Part shown: positions 41,536-43,776 of the stretch, in pieces
How positions within the stretch are numbered: the first letter of the stretch is position 1
Layout: each line of letters begins with the position of its first letter
Assembly (NCBI RefSeq): GCF_000469505.1
Contig: NZ_KI272837.1
Span: forward strand, 1-43,776
Length of the DNA: 43,776 nt
Direction: 5' to 3'
DNA from: Leptotrichia sp. oral taxon 215 str. W9775
GTDB taxonomy: Bacteria > Fusobacteriota > Fusobacteriia > Fusobacteriales > Leptotrichiaceae
Made by a program: the position numbers and the translations under genes
Notes under the pieces: generated by a model
Database searches by the model: none
What the model was told of the DNA's origin: nothing
What the model saw: only the letters and a program-made list of their open reading frames with translations

Positions 41536-43053
41536 ATGGATAATATTGATATAGCAAGGCGGATAGTGGAGCTTTCAGGCGGAAAGAGAAATATAGTGTC
41601 AAATTCCGTCTATAAGACAGAACTTATTATAAAACTGAAAAAGCTTAATAAAGTTGAAATAACCAATTTTATGGAAATAGGGGAAGCTCTTGGGGTTTCT
41701 GCTGAAGAAGGAAATATAATTAAGATACTTTTCAGGGCGGACAGAGTAAATCTTATAGGAGAAGAGCTTTCTAAAATAACAAGAACAAAATTGAATGAAG
41801 TAACAGAAGAGGAAAGGGAAAGAAGCAGGGAGCAGAAGGAATCGCAGGAAATACAGAAAATAAGCTCTGAAATTTCCCAGAAGATTGAAAAAATTGAAAA
41901 GGAAAAAATTAAGGAGGAAAAGAGGAGGGAACTGGAAGAACTTAAGAAAATAAGTCCATTTTCCAGATTTCTGAGAAAAATTCTGAATATATTCCTTCCT
42001 TTACTTCCTGTACTTGTTGCGGCAGGATTTATACAGGGAGTTACAAATATAGCTGATGTTCTGCCTGAGGGGAAAATCTTTATAGACACATGGTGGTATC
42101 AGGTTTTAAAGACAATAGGCTGGATGGCATACGCATATCTTCCAGTTTTCGTATGTATGAATGCCACAAAGGAATTTAAAGGAAATAAGATTTTAGGAGG
42201 AGTTATAGGGCTGCTGTTTGTCGGTAATTCAGCTATGCCTTTACTGGGAATGGTTAACAGATTACCGATAATACTTCCCTTCAGCAATAAGCCTTATTTC
42301 CCTGAGATAGGTGGTTTACTGATTGCTTTAGTTGCGGGAATAACAGCAGCTTTTGTAGAAAGAGGGCTACGAAGAATAATACCTGGAATATTGAAGGATT
42401 TTTTTGTTCCTTTGCTGACATTAATTATTTCAGCATTTGTGGTTATTTTTATTACACAGCCATTTGGAGGACTATTAATAAAACAGATATATGGAAGTCT
42501 AAATGTCTTGTTTGAACAGAAGGAAATTTTGGGAGGACTTGTGCTGTCTGTTTTGTATTTTCCTTTATCGCTGGTTGGTTTGCAGGGAGCACTTATTTCA
42601 ATAAACAGCATATTAAATGATCCTGAAGGGCCTACAAGAGGATTGAACTATATTTTACCGATTCTTATGATGGCATCAGGAGGACAGATAGGTGCGGCAT
42701 TTGCAATATTTATTAAAACCAAAAATAGAAAAATGAAAAAAATAATAAGAGGAGTTCTTCCGGTCAGTATACTTGGAGTGACAGAACCTCTTATATATAC
42801 AGTGACATTGCCTTTGATACGGCCATTTATTATGGCATGTATAGGGGCAGGAGCTGGAGGAGCTCTGGCCGCATTTTTTAACCTGAGTACAGAAAAAGCA
42901 AGTATATTGGGATTCTTTGGATTTTTAACAGTTGCAAAAGGAACTCACTTCTTTTTTATCGCCGCAATGATGGGGGCATATCTGGGAGGATTTATACTGA
43001 CCTACTTTTTTGGAATAAATGAAAAAAGAATAAATGAAGTGTATGGAAAGTAG
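41536..43053 (+). CDS. PTS sugar EIIBC-like protein with EIIB lacking the phospho-cysteine
   Basis: 505 aa. Residues 1-85 align with the glucose/sucrose-type EIIB domain (ELSGGKRNIVSNSVYKTELI), but where the family has NIxxxxHC-x-TR-LR this one has Tyr26 and Glu29: the cysteine that carries phosphate and the next arginine are gone, and no Cys occurs before residue 190. A charged coiled-coil linker (about 88-140) leads to an EIIC domain with about ten membrane segments and the typical GVTEPLIYTVTLPL. It cannot take phosphate on EIIB itself, so it may work with another EIIB or as a sensor. Terminator follows. Confidence 0.85.
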   Translation: MDNIDIARRIVELSGGKRNIVSNSVYKTELIIKLKKLNKVEITNFMEIGEALGVSAEEGNIIKILFRADRVNLIGEELSKITRTKLNEVTEEERERSREQKESQEIQKISSEISQKIEKIEKEKIKEEKRRELEELKKISPFSRFLRKILNIFLPLLPVLVAAGFIQGVTNIADVLPEGKIFIDTWWYQVLKTIGWMAYAYLPVFVCMNATKEFKGNKILGGVIGLLFVGNSAMPLLGMVNRLPIILPFSNKPYFPEIGGLLIALVAGITAAFVERGLRRIIPGILKDFFVPLLTLIISAFVVIFITQPFGGLLIKQIYGSLNVLFEQKEILGGLVLSVLYFPLSLVGLQGALISINSILNDPEGPTRGLNYILPILMMASGGQIGAAFAIFIKTKNRKMKKIIRGVLPVSILGVTEPLIYTVTLPLIRPFIMACIGAGAGGALAAFFNLSTEKASILGFFGFLTVAKGTHFFFIAAMMGAYLGGFILTYFFGINEKRINEVYGK

Positions 43054-43055
43054 AA

Positions 43056-43091
43056 AAACAATGACGGGGGGAATATTCCCCCTATTGTTTT
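43056..43091 (+). terminator. Terminator after the PTS gene
   Basis: AACAAT and GGGGG (43057-43070) pair with CCCCC and ATTGTT (43078-43089) around AATATT, then TTTT. Confidence 0.85.
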
Positions 43092-43188
43092 AGAAAAACT
43101 TTTAAATGGAAAAAGAAAAGTGAGAAATCCAATGGATATCTTCAAAACAGAACATTTAAATAGCTTTATTTTAAATCTTAGATTATGA

Positions 43189-43194
43189 TATAAT
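43189..43194 (+). promoter_or_regulatory. Candidate -10 of the AAA-ATPase-like gene
   Basis: TATAAT, 50 nt before the start codon. The -35 (TTTATT, 43165-43170) is weak and 18 nt away. Confidence 0.3.
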
Positions 43195-43244
43195 TAACAT
43201 ATATTGAAATTATTTATAGGAAAATAAAAGAGGGAGTGAATTTT

Positions 43245-43776
43245 ATGAGAAAGAAAGCTGTTCCTGTGGGGATTGAAGACTTTGAAAGAATAGTAAGGGA
43301 AGATTATTACTACGTAGATAAAACCCAGCTGATAGAGGAATTATTAATAAACAGGGCTCCTGTAACCATTTTTACAAGACCTCGACGTTTTGGAAAAACA
43401 TTGAATATGTCAATGATTAAATATTTTTTTGATGTAAAAAATAAAGAGGAAAATAAAAAACTTTTTGAAAATTTGAAAATATATAATAGTGAATATATGA
43501 GTGAACAGGGTAAATATCCTGTAATTTTCATTTCACTGAAGGATTTAAAGGGAGATACTTGGGAAGAATGTTTAAAAAGATTGAAGTTATTTATTTTTGA
43601 TTTATATGCTGAATTTGAGTATATTAGAGAAAAAATGAATGAATGGGATAAAAGAAAATTTGAAAAAGTGCTTTATGAAAAAGAAGATGCAGACTACATA
43701 ATGTCTTTAAAATTTTTGTCAGATAGCCTTTATAAGTATTATGGAGAAAAAGTAATAATTTTAATTGATGAATATG
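43245..43776 (+). CDS. AAA-ATPase-like / PD-(D/E)XK family protein (partial)
   Basis: The first 177 residues are in the window; the gene runs off the end. It starts MRKKAVPVGIEDFERIVRED, has YYVDKTQLIEELL and the Walker A-like TRPRRFGKTLNMSM (Lys in RRFGKT), then IILIDEYE-type Walker B at the edge. This is the 'AAA-ATPase-like domain plus C-terminal PD-(D/E)XK nuclease' family that often occurs in many copies in Fusobacteria and Bacteroidetes. Function unknown, often linked to mobile DNA. GGGAG ribosome site at 43232. Confidence 0.82.
   Translation, partial: MRKKAVPVGIEDFERIVREDYYYVDKTQLIEELLINRAPVTIFTRPRRFGKTLNMSMIKYFFDVKNKEENKKLFENLKIYNSEYMSEQGKYPVIFISLKDLKGDTWEECLKRLKLFIFDLYAEFEYIREKMNEWDKRKFEKVLYEKEDADYIMSLKFLSDSLYKYYGEKVIILIDEY

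Noticed and set aside
1..43776. CRISPR array, rRNA genes or prophage
   Set aside because: No regularly spaced repeats, no rRNA sequence and no phage structural genes were seen on either strand.

Overview
The window is AT-rich, low-GC DNA from a bacterium with an outer membrane. It carries an autotransporter beta-barrel end, a TonB-dependent receptor and ExbB/ExbD/TonB, next to proteins that read like Firmicutes/Fusobacteria. Gene content, codon use and strong Shine-Dalgarno sites suggest Fusobacteriota, most likely Leptotrichia or a close relative. This is inferred from the sequence alone; no database was searched.

Layout. Bases 1-2261 hold the tail of an autotransporter, then leftward genes for a small lipoprotein, a DUF1275 membrane protein and a nitroreductase. 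Bases 2262-2906 have no protein gene. They carry a consensus sigma-70 promoter and a rod-shaped fold at about 2395-2592 that I read as an unannotated 6S RNA. A Crp/Fnr-type regulator (leftward) and L-asparaginase (rightward) diverge at about 3.6 kb. Bases 4.9-12.9 kb are housekeeping: rplS with a structured leader, lepB, rimI-like, valS with a hairpin between its Shine-Dalgarno and start, an nfeD/SPFH pair, tpiA and secG. Bases 12.99-18.93 kb encode an AddB/AddA-like helicase-nuclease pair. A MarR regulator and a hemolysin III/PAQR protein then run leftward.

Bases 20.4-30.3 kb are one rightward operon of ten genes that looks self-sufficient for haem. It encodes ExbB, ExbD, a TonB-dependent receptor, FecCD-type permease, ATPase, binding lipoprotein and TonB, then a free DUF2470 protein, a three-domain DUF2470/HugZ-like/radical-SAM (ChuW/HutW/HmuW-like) fusion and an HmuF-like flavodoxin. 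The outer-membrane system would bring haem in, the ABC transporter would move it to the cytoplasm, and the last genes would open the ring without oxygen and reduce the product. A Fur-box-like site overlaps the operon -10, and a 24-bp palindrome lies at the divergent marR start.

Bases 30.6-35.8 kb are accessory. tRNA-Cys is followed by an IS3-like end, a 1206-aa nSTAND3-type NTPase with a possible N-terminal nuclease (predicted anti-phage gene), a decayed rnhB and a frameshifted membrane-protein gene. Housekeeping resumes with tmk, hisS and aspS, but a DarT/DarG DNA ADP-ribosylation toxin-antitoxin pair sits between hisS and aspS. The window closes with a zinc-ribbon protein, a PTS EIIBC whose EIIB domain lacks the phospho-cysteine, and the start of an AAA-ATPase-like gene cut by the window edge.
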